From Morinoia aosen (Eukaryota; Arthropoda; Malacostraca; Amphipoda; Talitridae), in the NCBI GenBank assembly GCA_030386875.1, contig CM059563.1:19537982-19601981 (forward strand): DNA of 64,000 nucleotides, written 5' to 3'. Shown piece by piece: positions 21,172 through 30,727 of the stretch (position 1 is the first letter of the stretch; each line of letters begins with the position of its first letter). The translations under genes were made by a program, and so were the position numbers. The notes beneath the pieces were generated by a model that was not told the DNA's origin, searched no databases, and saw only the letters and a list, made by a program, of their open reading frames with translations.

Positions 21172-21905
21172 CTTAGTGCGTGTGGATGTACTGAGGCAGT
21201 GAGGCATTTAGTGCGTGTGGATGTACTGAGGCAGTGAGGCATTTAGTGCGTGTGGATGTACACAGGCAGTGAGGTATTTAGTGCGTGTGGATGTACTGAG
21301 GCAGTGAGGCATTTAGTGCGTGTGGATGTACTGAGGCAGTGAGGCATTTAGTGCGTGTGGATGTACACAGGCAGTGAGGCATTTAGTGCGTGTGGATGTA
21401 CTGAGGCAGTGAGGCATTTAGTGCGTGTGGATGTACACAGGCAGTGAGGTATTTAGTGCGTGTGGATGTACTGAGGCATTTAGTGCGCGTGGATGTACTG
21501 AGGCAGTGATGCATTTAGGGCGTGTGGATATACTGAGGCAGTGAGGCATTTAGTGCGCGTGGATGTACACAGGCAGTGAGGCATTTAGTGCGTGTGGCTG
21601 TACTGAGGCAGTGAGGCATTTAGTGCGCGTGGATGTACCCAGGCAGTGAGGCATTTAGTGCGCGTGGATGTACACAGGCAGTGAGGCATTTAGTGCGTGT
21701 GGATGTACTGAGGCAGTGAGGCATTTAGTGCGTGTGGATGTACTGAGGCAGTGAGGCATTTAGTGCGTGTGGATGTACTGAGGCAGTGAGGCATTTAGTG
21801 CGTGTGGATGTACTGAGGCAGTGAGGCATTTAGTGCGTGTGGATGTACTGAGGCAGTGAGGCATTTAGTGCGTGTGGATGTACCAAGGCAGTGAGGCATT
21901 CAGTC
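21172..21905. repeat. 35-bp tandem repeat, about 21 copies
   Basis: Unit is GTGCGTGTGGATGTACTGAG plus GCAGTGAGGCATTTA. Two variants (GTACTGAGG and GTACACAGG) alternate irregularly, and one unit near 21475 is shortened. High identity suggests recent turnover. Confidence 0.95.
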
Positions 21906-22899
21906 AGCATGGATGTTTCAGTCGACATTTTAGAAAATTACGCCCTGCTGAAACTGCATCTTTGTTCCTTTTTCTTTTGAGATTCAAATTGATGTTGGCT
22001 GCTTTTAGCATTCACGATTCACTACTAAAGCGGCTTTGTGTTATAAGTGTGAGCCTTTGTGCCGTGTGGCTGTGTATACACACACACACACGGGTGTGCT
22101 GTATGAAGTATGAGTGCGAGTTGAACGCTACCGTTCATTACGAGTCTGCGTTATGAAAACATCAAACGTCGACCGCTTTGCTCTATTATTTAGCGTTCAT
22201 TTATGCGTCCTACATCAGTGCCTTTGTCAGCGAACTGAGGTGTGCTGTTCAGGCGAATGTTCTCGGTCCATCATCTCTTTCTTGAAAGAACTCATGCTCT
22301 TGAGACTTGGGTGCAGCTGTTGTGTTGCGACGTTCTCGTACTTTACATGTCTTATCCCCTCATGTCTTATCTCATGTCTTGTCCCCTCTACACGCTCACA
22401 CTCGAATGTGTTTGTTAAGTTTGTTTGTTATCCATCACTAAGAGCTGGGTTACTCGTTGTGAAACTTTTTGGTTGCAGAAACCTGTCGTGATTTTAGTTC
22501 TTTAAATGCTGAGATTGATTTGTTTGCACTAAGCTGTTTCGTTCTTAGGTGTCTTCGAGTCGCTAGTTATATTGATCACAGGAAATTTATTTTAGCTTCT
22601 TTTTCCGTGAATTTCGTTTTTAGACATCATAATACCAGAATTGTTGTTTTGTGTAATTGAATGCTATTGGATATTAGGGTTATATAGAAGTTAAAGTTTC
22701 GTGCAATTTTTATTGTCGTCCATTAGCACTCAACATGGCGTTGGCGTTACGCCCAGTGAAACCCTTGTGTATGATAAACTAATATCTCAAAGCATTAAGT
22801 GACGTAAACGACACTGTCATAAGTATTAATAATTGCATACTCTTAACCCACGTCACTGTGGGTAAAACGAAAGTTCTCATTATGCACATCACCACATCA
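21906..22899. other. No gene seen; short CA repeat
   Basis: Contains (CA)n at about 22077-22091. Frames of 94 and 125 codons overlap in the 21872-22491 interval; both begin in or just after the array and show no recognisable domain. An exon cannot be excluded but nothing supports one. Confidence 0.4.
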
Positions 22900-23840
22900 C
22901 CATTGCCAGAACATAAGTTCTAATGAAACGCACCACCGCCACATCACCACACCTCATAACCACGACATAACTTCCCATCAAGCAACACCGCCACATCACC
23001 ACACCTCATAACCACAACATAACTTCCCATCAAACACCACGCCACATCACCACACCTCATAACCACAACATAACTTCCCATCAAACACCACGCCACATCA
23101 CCACACCTCATAACCACAACATAACTTCCCATCAAATAACACCGTCACATCACCACACCTCATAACCACAACATAACTTCCCATCAAACACCACGCCACA
23201 TCACCACACCTCATAACCACAACATAACTTCCCATCAAATAACACCGCCACATCACCACACTTCATAACCACAACATAACTTCCCATCAAACACCACGCC
23301 ACATCACCACACCTCATAACCACAGCATAACTTCCCATCAAACACCACGCCACATCACCACACCTCATAACCACAACATAACTTCCCATCAAATAACACC
23401 GTCACATCACCACACCTCATAACCACAACATAACTTCCCATCAAACATCACCACACCTCATAAACACAACATAACTTCCCATCAAGCAGCACCGCCACAT
23501 CACCACACCTCATAACCACAACATAACTTCCCATCAAATAACACCGTCACATCACCACACCTCATAACCACAACATAACTTTCCATCAAACAACACCACC
23601 ACATCACCACACCCCCATAACCACAACATAACTTCCCATCAAACAACACCACCACATCACCACACCTCATAACCACAACATAACTTCCCATCAAACAACA
23701 CCACCACATCACCACACCTCATAACCACAACCTAACTTCCCATCAAATAACACCGTCACATCACCACACCTCATAACCACAACATAACTTCCCATCAAAC
23801 AACACCGCCACATCACCACACCCCATAACCACAACCAGAC
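22900..23840. repeat. 50-52-bp tandem repeat, about 18 copies
   Basis: Core CATAACCACAACATAACTTC then CCATCAAA, followed by either CACCACGCCACAT (50-bp form) or TAACACCGCCACAT (52-bp form), then CACCACACCT. The two forms are interspersed in runs, showing block duplication. Minus-strand frames of 63-71 codons are repeat echoes. Confidence 0.95.
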
Positions 23841-23892
23841 AACTAAGCAGGAGCCCGGCAGCGAAGACTATCTACTGTTGCTCGCAAATTTA

Positions 23893-24390
23893 TAGGTCCC
23901 TACGTCGTGGGGATGCTGCTATTGTAGGTATGTCGCATTCGGCTCCCTTAGGGGGAGAGTGGGAAGAGAAAATCTTTCGGATGGTGGCGTGAACATACGA
24001 GGAAGAGAAAGAATGAGAACAAAAGACAGAAAATGTATTTTTTCAATAAAGGGCTTCTAATTTCTTTCCGTTTTGAACGGAAGGTTTGGGTTTTTATTAT
24101 TATTTCTCTCTTGTTCGGTAAAAATTAAAGGTATATGCTGTCCTAACTGCTATATTCCATTAGCGTTATTGTTATTCTACGTAGGTTTCTCCTTTCAAGA
24201 AGCACAAGATGGGATATAGGTTCAGGTTGGTCAAGTTTAGCTGTCGTATGATGAGGTGAACAAAATTCAATTCGCCTTGCACATAGATTCCCCGTTCCCT
24301 CAACTCAATATTGCATGAAGCCGTACTCCTTCTCTTAACCCTTTTGCTATGGTTAGAATGGCTTTAATCAGCTTGTTTCTAATCTAAGAT
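23893..24390 (+). mobile_element. Family A diverged copy A10
   Basis: Head CGTGGGGATGCTGCTATTGT and CTCCCTTAGGGGGA align with the family start. After a diverged interval, CCTTGCACATAGATTCCCCG and TTTTGCTATGGTTAG mark the 3' half, and it ends near TTTCTAATCTAAG. About 500 bp long, so probably carries internal insertion. It begins about 50 bp after the 52-bp array. Confidence 0.6.
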
Positions 24391-24479
24391 ATTCCACAAT
24401 TCTCCTGGTGTCCACAGTTGAATACTGTTAGGTCACTTCAGTTGTAGATAGACCTTTGGAACTTCCATAATTCGCTTTC

Positions 24480-24735
24480 GAGACCAATTTTTTTTCAATT
24501 TTCATGCCATCTTCGCACTCTCATCTTCGTATTTTCTGTCTCTTCTTTCTTAACTTGTACTCCGCGCAGCGCATCTTGTATGGGATATACACATAGCGCA
24601 TCTTGTATGGGGTACACACATAGAGTTTGGAATATCCGTTTCATACAGTCCACACTAATTGGTACTTTCCTTCCGATTGCGTGAGATCGTTTTTTGGGGT
24701 TGTGGAGTTTTGAGCTAACTTATATAATCTGCTTC
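24480..24735 (+). mobile_element. Family A diverged 3' fragment A11
   Basis: GCGCATCTTGTATGGG occurs twice (near 24576 and 24597) at the place of the family CACCTTGTGCATAG block, followed by CACACTAATTGGTACTTTCC and TTTTGAGCTAACTTATATAA. The internal 25-bp duplication is specific to this copy. Confidence 0.5.
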
Positions 24736-25199
24736 GGCTTCGTCCATGTAAAGTTCGCCTAGTAGATTTTCCAAGCCTATCTATCCATAGAAGAGCGCTT
24801 GAATATCGGTGAATACCAGATTTTACAATCCTGTATCGTCAGTTCTGTTTATTTAAAAGTCTGATAAAATAATTTACCTTCCAGTCCCTATTGATAAATT
24901 TCATGTCTAACGCACTTTTTCATTTCGGAATCCCTTGTGTATTTTCATTTTAAATTCTCAAAACCACCTCAAATTTGCATTTCACTTCAGAAAACCTTTA
25001 ACAGTTCTTTTTTTCGAACCGTCATACATTTCTCACCATCATGGCACATTCTCATTTCCCTGCGGCGCATCTCTTTTGGGAACGCATCTCTTCTCATCCC
25101 TTTTCATCAGCACTGGATTTATCATAATTTCCACATTTAATCCCCTCATTACCGGTCGCCTTGTGTGGACTCTGCAGCTGGTGGGTTAGCGGGCTTTAG
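24736..25199. other. No gene seen
   Basis: Unique T/C-leaning sequence. Overlapping 67-84-codon frames have no motif. Confidence 0.45.
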
Positions 25200-25412
25200 A
25201 GAAACATTCCTCCCTCCCTTTCTTCTACCCTCCTCCCCCCTCTTCTTCTCCTTCCCTTCTTCCCTCCTCACTTCTCTTCCTCCTCCCTCCCCTTCCTCCT
25301 CCCTCCCCTTCTTTTTCCCTCCTCCCTCCCCTTATTCTTCCCTCTTCTCTCCCCTTCTGCCCTCCCCTCCCCTCCCCTCCCCTCAGCTCCCTCCCCTCAG
25401 CTCCCTCCCCCC
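25200..25412. repeat. Polypyrimidine tract
   Basis: Nearly pure C/T on the plus strand, mostly CCCTCCTCC and CCTTCTTCCCTCC words ending in a CCCCTCCCCTCAG run. Such mirror-like homopurine/homopyrimidine DNA can form triplex structures. Confidence 0.9.
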
Positions 25413-25509
25413 GGCGAGGGCCTGTGATGCATGGGGTGGTGGCGGTGACAGCATAACAGCTCCCCCCGAAAGAGGGCAATGGTCCGGAAGAGATAAGACC
25501 GGGCCAAGC

Positions 25510-26012
25510 ATTGGGTGCAGGGCGAGGGTTTCTTGAACCCTTGGAATGCCGAAGACAGGGAGCGGGTTTCTTGAACCTTTGAAATGCCGAAGACAGGGAG
25601 CGGGTTTCTTGAACCCTTGAAATGCCGAAGACAGGGAGCGGGCTTCTTGAACCTTTGAAATGCCGGAGACAGGGAGCGGGTTTCTTGAACCTTTGAAATG
25701 CCGAAGACGGGAAGCGGGCTTCTTGAACCTTTGAAATGCCGAAGACGGGAAGCGGGCTTCTTGAACCCGTATAAAACAGATTTTTTGAACCGTTGAAGTG
25801 TCGAAGACAGGGAGCGGGTTTCTTGAACCTTTGAAATGCCGAAGACGGGAAGCGGGCTTCTTGAACCCGTAAAAAACAGATTTTTTGAACCGTTGAAGTG
25901 TCGAAGACATGGACCGGGTTTCTTGAACACTTGAAATGCCGAAGACGGGAAGCAGGTTTTTCAAACCCATGAAAACGGGTTTCTTGAACACTTGAAATGC
26001 CGAAGAACGTCG
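25510..26012. repeat. 38-bp tandem repeat with a longer variant unit
   Basis: Core GAACCCTTGAAATGCCGAAG then ACAGGGAGCGGGTTTCTT (38 bp). A variant block containing CCGTATAAAACAGATTTTTT and TTGAAGTGTCGAAGAC occurs at about 25767 and 25867, so 38-bp units are organised in a higher-order pattern. Minus-strand frames of up to 266 codons translate a repeated RFKKPAPCLRHF-type motif; they run without distinction into the pyrimidine tract, which argues against a gene. Confidence 0.92.
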
Positions 26013-26282
26013 GTGTTGCCGCCAATGACAGTCAGTCCTTACTAAGGAGTAGATGGACGGCGTCTAAGGAGTTGTGCGGATGGAAAAAGCATACCACTGA
26101 ACTGTGGCTTTTATGCAGCATCTCGCCGTACCAAGGATTGCATTAAGGAATTTTTCTAAAAAATTGTTAAATGACACGCCAGTGCATTGGTGTGGTTCTC
26201 GACAAGCATCTAACCTCATTAATGAGTGCATAAAGGGCTTCTAAAAAGTAGTTCATGGCATACCGTAATGGGGTTACGATCA
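26013..26282. other. No gene seen
   Basis: Unique sequence between the 38-bp array and a family A copy. Confidence 0.5.
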
Positions 26283-26665
26283 TTATATACGTTTATTTAT
26301 TTTTGGGAATCCGTTTATTTTATCTGTGGGAATTAGCACCACTCCAGAAGGGAAGATGCGAGGTTTCGAGCTGGTGGGTAGTGGACCTTTTTTGTTGAAA
26401 TAAAATACGTTTTTCGTTCTGTTGCAATTTTTCTCTTCTTTCGAATCACTGGTGTCTTTTTCAGCCCCCATTACTTTCTTCTTCAATTTTTGTTTGTTTC
26501 ACTAATTTCCTTCAATATTGCTGTTTCAGTGAGCAGGACGTGAGAACACATTTTGTGCATAGATTCCTAGGACCTTTAACCTAATACTGTATGGAGCCTT
26601 GCTCTTTCCCTTAGCCCTTTTGTTACTGTTAGAGATTCTTAAATTAGCTAGTTTTTAATCTAATC
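26283..26665 (+). mobile_element. Family A diverged copy A12
   Basis: ATCTGTGGGAATTAGCACC, CGAGCTGGTGGGTAG, TTGTTGAAATAAAATACG, TTACTTTCTTCTTCAATTTT, TTTGTGCATAGATTCC and TTTTTAATCTAATCTAAG follow the family order. The first head hairpin is eroded. Confidence 0.7.
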
Positions 26666-26696
26666 TAAGATAATTTAATCCACCGAATACATATAT

Positions 26697-26800
26697 TTAA
26701 ATGTACGAGGAGTTCGGAGACTCGAACTCCTCGTACCTCGAACTCCCGTACCAGATTCATTATCTGTTTCTGGGGGTGACTTGACTTTGAACTCTTGATA
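26697..26800. mobile_element. Small foldback remnant related to the 27.8-kb SINE
   Basis: GTACGAGGAGTTCG and CGAACTCCTCGTAC face each other around GAGACT at about 26703-26736. Downstream is CCGTACCAGATTC...GTTTCTGGGGGTGACTT, the same 3' sequence that ends the 27757-28197 element. It therefore looks like an internally deleted relative of that SINE, keeping only the tips of the inverted arms. Confidence 0.7.
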
Positions 26801-26876
26801 TATATATTCATAAATATGTATATCCCCATAATATATACATATATATAAATACAGAATATATATATATATATTTTTC
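26801..26876. repeat. AT-rich TA/TATA tracts
   Basis: Imperfect ATATAT runs (26801-26876), probably a decayed dinucleotide repeat next to the SINE remnant. Confidence 0.75.
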
Positions 26877-26884
26877 TGATGGAA

Positions 26885-26961
26885 ACACATATGAGGGGGT
26901 CCTCGGCCTATTTTCTTTAATAAAAGGAGTCCTTGGTTGAAAAAAGTTTGAGAACCCCTGT
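26885..26961. mobile_element. hAT-like terminus (solo end)
   Basis: The stretch ends GTTTGAGAACCCCTG at 26961, preceded by an A-rich run. Its complement, CAGGGGTTCTCAAAC followed by T-rich DNA, is the typical tip of many hAT transposons. No matching opposite end is seen upstream, so only one end or a rearranged fragment remains. Confidence 0.5.
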
Positions 26962-27190
26962 TCTATAATACTCGTACATGCTAAATGGTTTCTTCTCCGG
27001 CTTGACCGAGGGTAACCGTCATTGCGCCATGATGGTGGTTATAAGAGATTTGAAAAACCAGTGTACAAGATGACGTGTACCAGGATTGATTGGAATACGA
27101 AAAAAACATCCTTTCCTTCTTTCTCTTTATTTCCTTGAGGTGGACTTTGCCATGGTTAGGGAGCTCACTCGAACTAATAATAACACAATA
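26962..27190 (+). mobile_element. Possible family A 3' fragment A13
   Basis: ACATGCTAAATGGTTTCTTC recalls the family CATACTAAATGGTGCCTTC segment. After about 100 unrelated bases, CTTTGCCATGGTTAGGGAG and CTCGAACTAATAATAACAC recall the tail. The match is weak and interrupted. Confidence 0.35.
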
Positions 27191-27743
27191 ATTTAGCGCG
27201 GCGAAGCAGAATTTACTTGTACAACTTATGTTCTGTTAGAGTGACAGTTCGTTGAATAATTAGGAAAAGTCGAAGGTGTTTACGAAGTCGTCATTCCTGT
27301 ACACGACCGCTTTGTACGCAGCTTACTGTCAGTCGCCGCTTTTTCCGGTGTTCTAAAATTTGTCAGGAATTTTTTGCGTCCGTCGCGTTTTTCTTGTTCT
27401 AAAATTTGTCATGATTTTTTACGTCTACTTCGTGGGGTTCGTTTTCATCCTTGTTTATTTTCTTTAAATTTTCTTTTTTTGTCCGTGTTTTTTTTTTCAA
27501 GTAACGTTTAGCGATACTCTATTTTAGATCAGGTTGATTATTTTTGTAGTTGAGATGTATTTTTGAAATTTTTGTATGTTACTCGTCGAAGTTAGTTTAT
27601 TAATTGCGAGGGTGTACTTTCAAAATTAAAACTTGACCACAAAAAATTTACGTTCGTATTCCTACTGCTTCAGCTTTTTATTGCGAACAAAGGCTCTGTA
27701 TTCAGAATAAAGTAATATTTTATTTACTAAAACAAAGGAGAAA
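27191..27743. other. No gene seen
   Basis: T-rich unique sequence. CTAAAATTTGTCA occurs twice (near 27353 and 27400), a short local duplication. Confidence 0.5.
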
Positions 27744-27777
27744 AGTCTTGATTGAAATAAATGTACGAGGAGTTCGT

Positions 27778-27831
27778 GGACTCGAACTCAGGACTAGAGA
27801 TCACCGCGCCGACACGCTATTGACTGCGCTA
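27778..27831 (-). promoter_or_regulatory. Mirror-image pol III promoter in the left arm
   Basis: The exact complement of the right-arm promoter: box B complement GGACTCGAACT is at 27778-27788. Two identical promoters therefore diverge outward from the loop towards the element's ends. Confidence 0.7.
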
Positions 27832-28051
27832 TCGATCACCCTAAAAGGTGACCGAAGCACAACGAAAGCAATGTTTGGCACAGTGAAAGCAGGCGCACTG
27901 TCCTGACAGATATTGACTAGACTAGGGGGTGACTAGACTTTGAGCTCTCGATATAAAATGGGAATAAAAATATCTGTCAGGACAGTGCGCCTGCTTTCAC
28001 TGTGCCAAACATTGCTTTCGTTGTGCTTCGGTCACCTTTTAGGGTGATCGA

Positions 28052-28105
28052 TAGCGCAGTCAATAGCGTGTCGGCGCGGTGATCTCTAGTCCTGAGTTCG
28101 AGTCC
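28052..28105 (+). promoter_or_regulatory. Internal pol III promoter (box A and box B) of the SINE
   Basis: Box A-like TAGCGCAGTCAATAGCG lies at 28052-28068 and box B-like AGTTCGAGTCC at 28095-28105, about 27 bp apart as in tRNA genes. Box B differs from GGTTCGANTCC at one base. The T-arm stem does not pair well, so this is a SINE head rather than a working tRNA. Confidence 0.75.
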
Positions 28106-28210
28106 ACGAACTCCTCGTACATTTATTTCATTTGAAAAAACCTTGTGGAAGCAGTGTCTTCCCGTACCAGATTCTTCAATTGTTTCTGGGGGTGACTAGT
28201 CTTGATTGAA

Positions 28211-29186
28211 TTGCAATGAGAACTTAACGGCTTCTTTTTTTGTATCGTGTTCGTTTTACATCTATTTGATTCATGATGCAAAATCTGGTAACTCAGTGAG
28301 AGCTAACCATACGAACACTCCTCTCATTCTTCCTCAAATTTCCTCCCATCCAAAAAAATCAGTTGCAGCCTCCCCTAAAGTGCGTAATTATTGTAGCCAG
28401 GATACAGAAGGTCGGCGTCCATATTTAACGTCCTTTCGCCGGTCCGTGACCCGTGGCTTAACCAAAGCAAATAAGTTTACTGCTGCTGACTGAAGACAAA
28501 AGTGCTGCCTTAAGCAGACTCCGGGGGCTCAATGCCCTGCAAAAGCCTCTAAATGGGCGCGCTGTTGGGGGCACCTCGACTTACGGGAGTCAGTCACGCG
28601 AGCGCCTCCTCTCCCTTCCCACACCTTCTGCATACTACGTACGCAGCTCAGGACTGGCTTCTGTTGGCGCTTGTGTAGATCACGGGTATTTTCCGACTGA
28701 GATGCCTAGCTCGTTTATTGAATAAAGGTTAAATTAGGTTGAATAAATCATTTAGTTTATTGAGGTTATTTAGGGATGATTTTTCATAAGCTACTTTGGG
28801 TGTCATAGTGGGTTAATTGATATTTCTCGGCGTAAAATTATGTTTTAGATTGTTTTCAATAGTGTTATTTGATTTGAGTTTTTTGGGTACCAATGTTTTT
28901 ATAGTGACACTATTGCAAAAACGCAAGAAAATTACGGCGTCTCATGGAAAGATTCGAATATTACTTCGCCGAATATTCTGCTGCCGCGAGAGGAGACAAG
29001 GGATGTGAGTTGCCTAATGGCACAGCGTGGTGTTTAAGGTAACTGAAGGAGATGAAGCGTGGGGAACTCTCCTTTAGACAGATTTTGTGGGAAAATTGGA
29101 CTTTGAGATATTTAATGATATAAATTCAATTCTGATTTGAGGGGTGCGCAACACTTAGAGATGAGAGTAATAAATTGCTTATAAAA
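28211..29186. other. No gene seen
   Basis: Mixed unique sequence with a GC-richer patch at about 28490-28680. The 95-codon frame at 28206-28493 begins on the edge of the SINE duplication and carries no recognised domain. Confidence 0.45.
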
Positions 29187-29429
29187 TTTAGATGTTGACT
29201 TCAACACAGTTCCTGCGAAGTGACCCACCGGTGGTCACTTAGATGATTTTCATAGTGCTGCTGACCCACCTGCAGTCACTATCTCATTTTTTTATTAATA
29301 CTTAATGAAAGCTAAATAAAGGCGCGATCCAGTTAATATTTACTATTTTCAAAGTTGATCGCCACGATTGACTTTAAATTTGAATTGAATATTAAATTTC
29401 AATTTAATCCAATGCAATTAACGTGCTAA
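29187..29429 (+). mobile_element. Family B TTAA-type MITE, copy B1
   Basis: Alignable along its length with four other copies: GTGACCCACCGGTGGTCAC palindrome near the left end, TTTTCATAGTGCTGCTGACC, CGCGATCCAGTTAAT, and TTGAATATTAAATTTCAATT near the right end. Ends are eroded (TTAG left, CTAA right). About 240 bp, non-coding. Confidence 0.75.
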
Positions 29430-29976
29430 GGAATGTTGAGGGATGGCTTGAGGGTTAGTCAGAACGCGAGAATGGGCGTCGGCCTTTCGAGAAGGATCTA
29501 GAACAAAGGGCTGATTCGGTAAATAAGGTGGAGGTTAACAGCACATGGATTCTTTTATTAAGTGAAGTCTGCAAGTGTTGCTAACCGCTGTGTTATACTA
29601 ATCGACGCTTTGTAGAACCTAAACTTTTTTGAACAGGAAATACGTAATTAGCGTTTTTCGTTGTTTTAAAAAATTTGTCGTGTACGTTTTATTTAGTGAA
29701 CTAAAAAAGAGAGTTATTTTGTGCATCGTTAAGTACATTTCAATTTTACATTGTAACCAACAGGTGAGGGTGGCGACGCCATCTTGGGTTGATTAAAACG
29801 TCAGTGACTGAGTGAAAGTCAAACTTTCAGTTTAGTCTCTATTTCTTCATCAATTTGTATGAGAGCATGAAGGATTTCTTCATCGTCAATTTCGATTTAG
29901 TTTAGTTTATAAGAGACAAAATGGGAGTAAAAAGAAGAAAATTTAAACTGAATGCTAACATAAATTAAATTAAAAT
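29430..29976. other. No gene seen
   Basis: Unique AT-leaning sequence up to the duplication of family A copy A14. Confidence 0.5.
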
Positions 29977-29989
29977 TCCTGTTACAAAG

Positions 29990-30343
29990 CCCCCTCAGGG
30001 GGATACAATTATTGTATCTATGGGAACTAGCGCTCCCAGGGGGACAATGTGAGGGCCCGAGCTAAAGGTTAGGTAGGCTTTCTTTTGTTAAAATAGAATA
30101 GGTTTTTGTTGTGTTACGGACCATCTTTTTTCGGTTCACTGCTGTCCTGTTTTTCACCGCCTACCACTTTCTTCTTCAACTTTTTCTTGTTTCATGAACT
30201 TCTTTCTTAGCTTTCTGTTTCTGTGCCCTTTCTGCATAGATTCCACGTTCCCTTAACTCCATACTAAATGGTGCCTTCTTCCTTCCTCTCTTTACATCTC
30301 ATTGTTGAGGATAGGGAGGCTTAAACTAACTAATAAACTAAAC
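29990..30343 (+). mobile_element. Family A full-length copy A14
   Basis: A 354-bp copy very close to A8 and A1, with head CCCCTCAGGGGGATACAAT, GGGCCCGAGCTAAAGGTTAG, CGGTTCACTGCTGTCCTG and tail GGAGGCTTAAACTAAC. TCCTGTTACAAAG flanks it exactly at 29977-29989 and 30344-30356. The intact duplication and low divergence mark one of the youngest copies here. Confidence 0.92.
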
Positions 30344-30356
30344 TCCTGTTACAAAG

Positions 30357-30725
30357 TCGGCACATATTACAGTAAGAATATTAAATAAAAATATAACATC
30401 GTTCTGCATTTGAAAAATAGCAAAATTATCAATTTATTGATCACAGGGAATAAATTAAACATGAATAGGGAATAACAGGAAAATGTAGTTCTCAGGAAAA
30501 GGTGGGCAAGAAAGCAGCCCAACAAAACCGCTTTAAACACACAGAACGCAAACAAGAAGATGCAGCTACGCGGTAAAAATTCGAAAGGGTCATTCAGCTC
30601 AGCCATTTCCAGTGATACCTAGGAAGAGGGTGACCATCTCCTTCCCTGCATTGATGATGAGGGTGAAACCTACACAACAGATAGAAATGAGGGATTTGGG
30701 ACTCCATACGAAATGGTTTGAGACA
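30357..30725. other. No gene seen
   Basis: AT-rich then mixed unique sequence between copy A14 and the 13-bp array. Frames in it either read into the array or lack motifs. Confidence 0.5.
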
Positions 30726-30727
30726 TC

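Larger units (their letters stand above)
27757..28197 (+). mobile_element. tRNA-derived SINE in perfect foldback form
   Basis: Two 162-bp arms (27753-27914 and 27969-28130) are exact reverse complements around a 54-bp loop. Each arm carries a tRNA-like region with pol III box A and box B. After the right arm comes a unique 3' segment ending GTTTCTGGGGGTGACT. AGTCTTGATTGAA flanks the whole at 27744-27756 and 28198-28210, so the inverted structure was inserted as one unit. The loop carries a second copy of part of the 3' segment. Non-coding; anything it does would depend on LINE machinery from elsewhere. Confidence 0.88.

Noticed and set aside
22900-23840. CRISPR array (regular repeats)
   Set aside because: There are no unique spacers. 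The whole 50-52 bp is repeated, cas genes are absent and the context is eukaryotic. The same reasoning applies to all other arrays here.
25225-26025. 266-codon minus frame with repeated KKPAPCLRHF-type motif
   Set aside because: All three minus phases are open through the 38-bp array, and the frame continues through the polypyrimidine tract, as expected of repeat DNA and not of a gene.
28041-28120. Functional tRNA gene
   Set aside because: Boxes A and B are present, but the T-arm and acceptor stems do not pair properly, and the sequence is embedded in an inverted SINE with target-site duplications.
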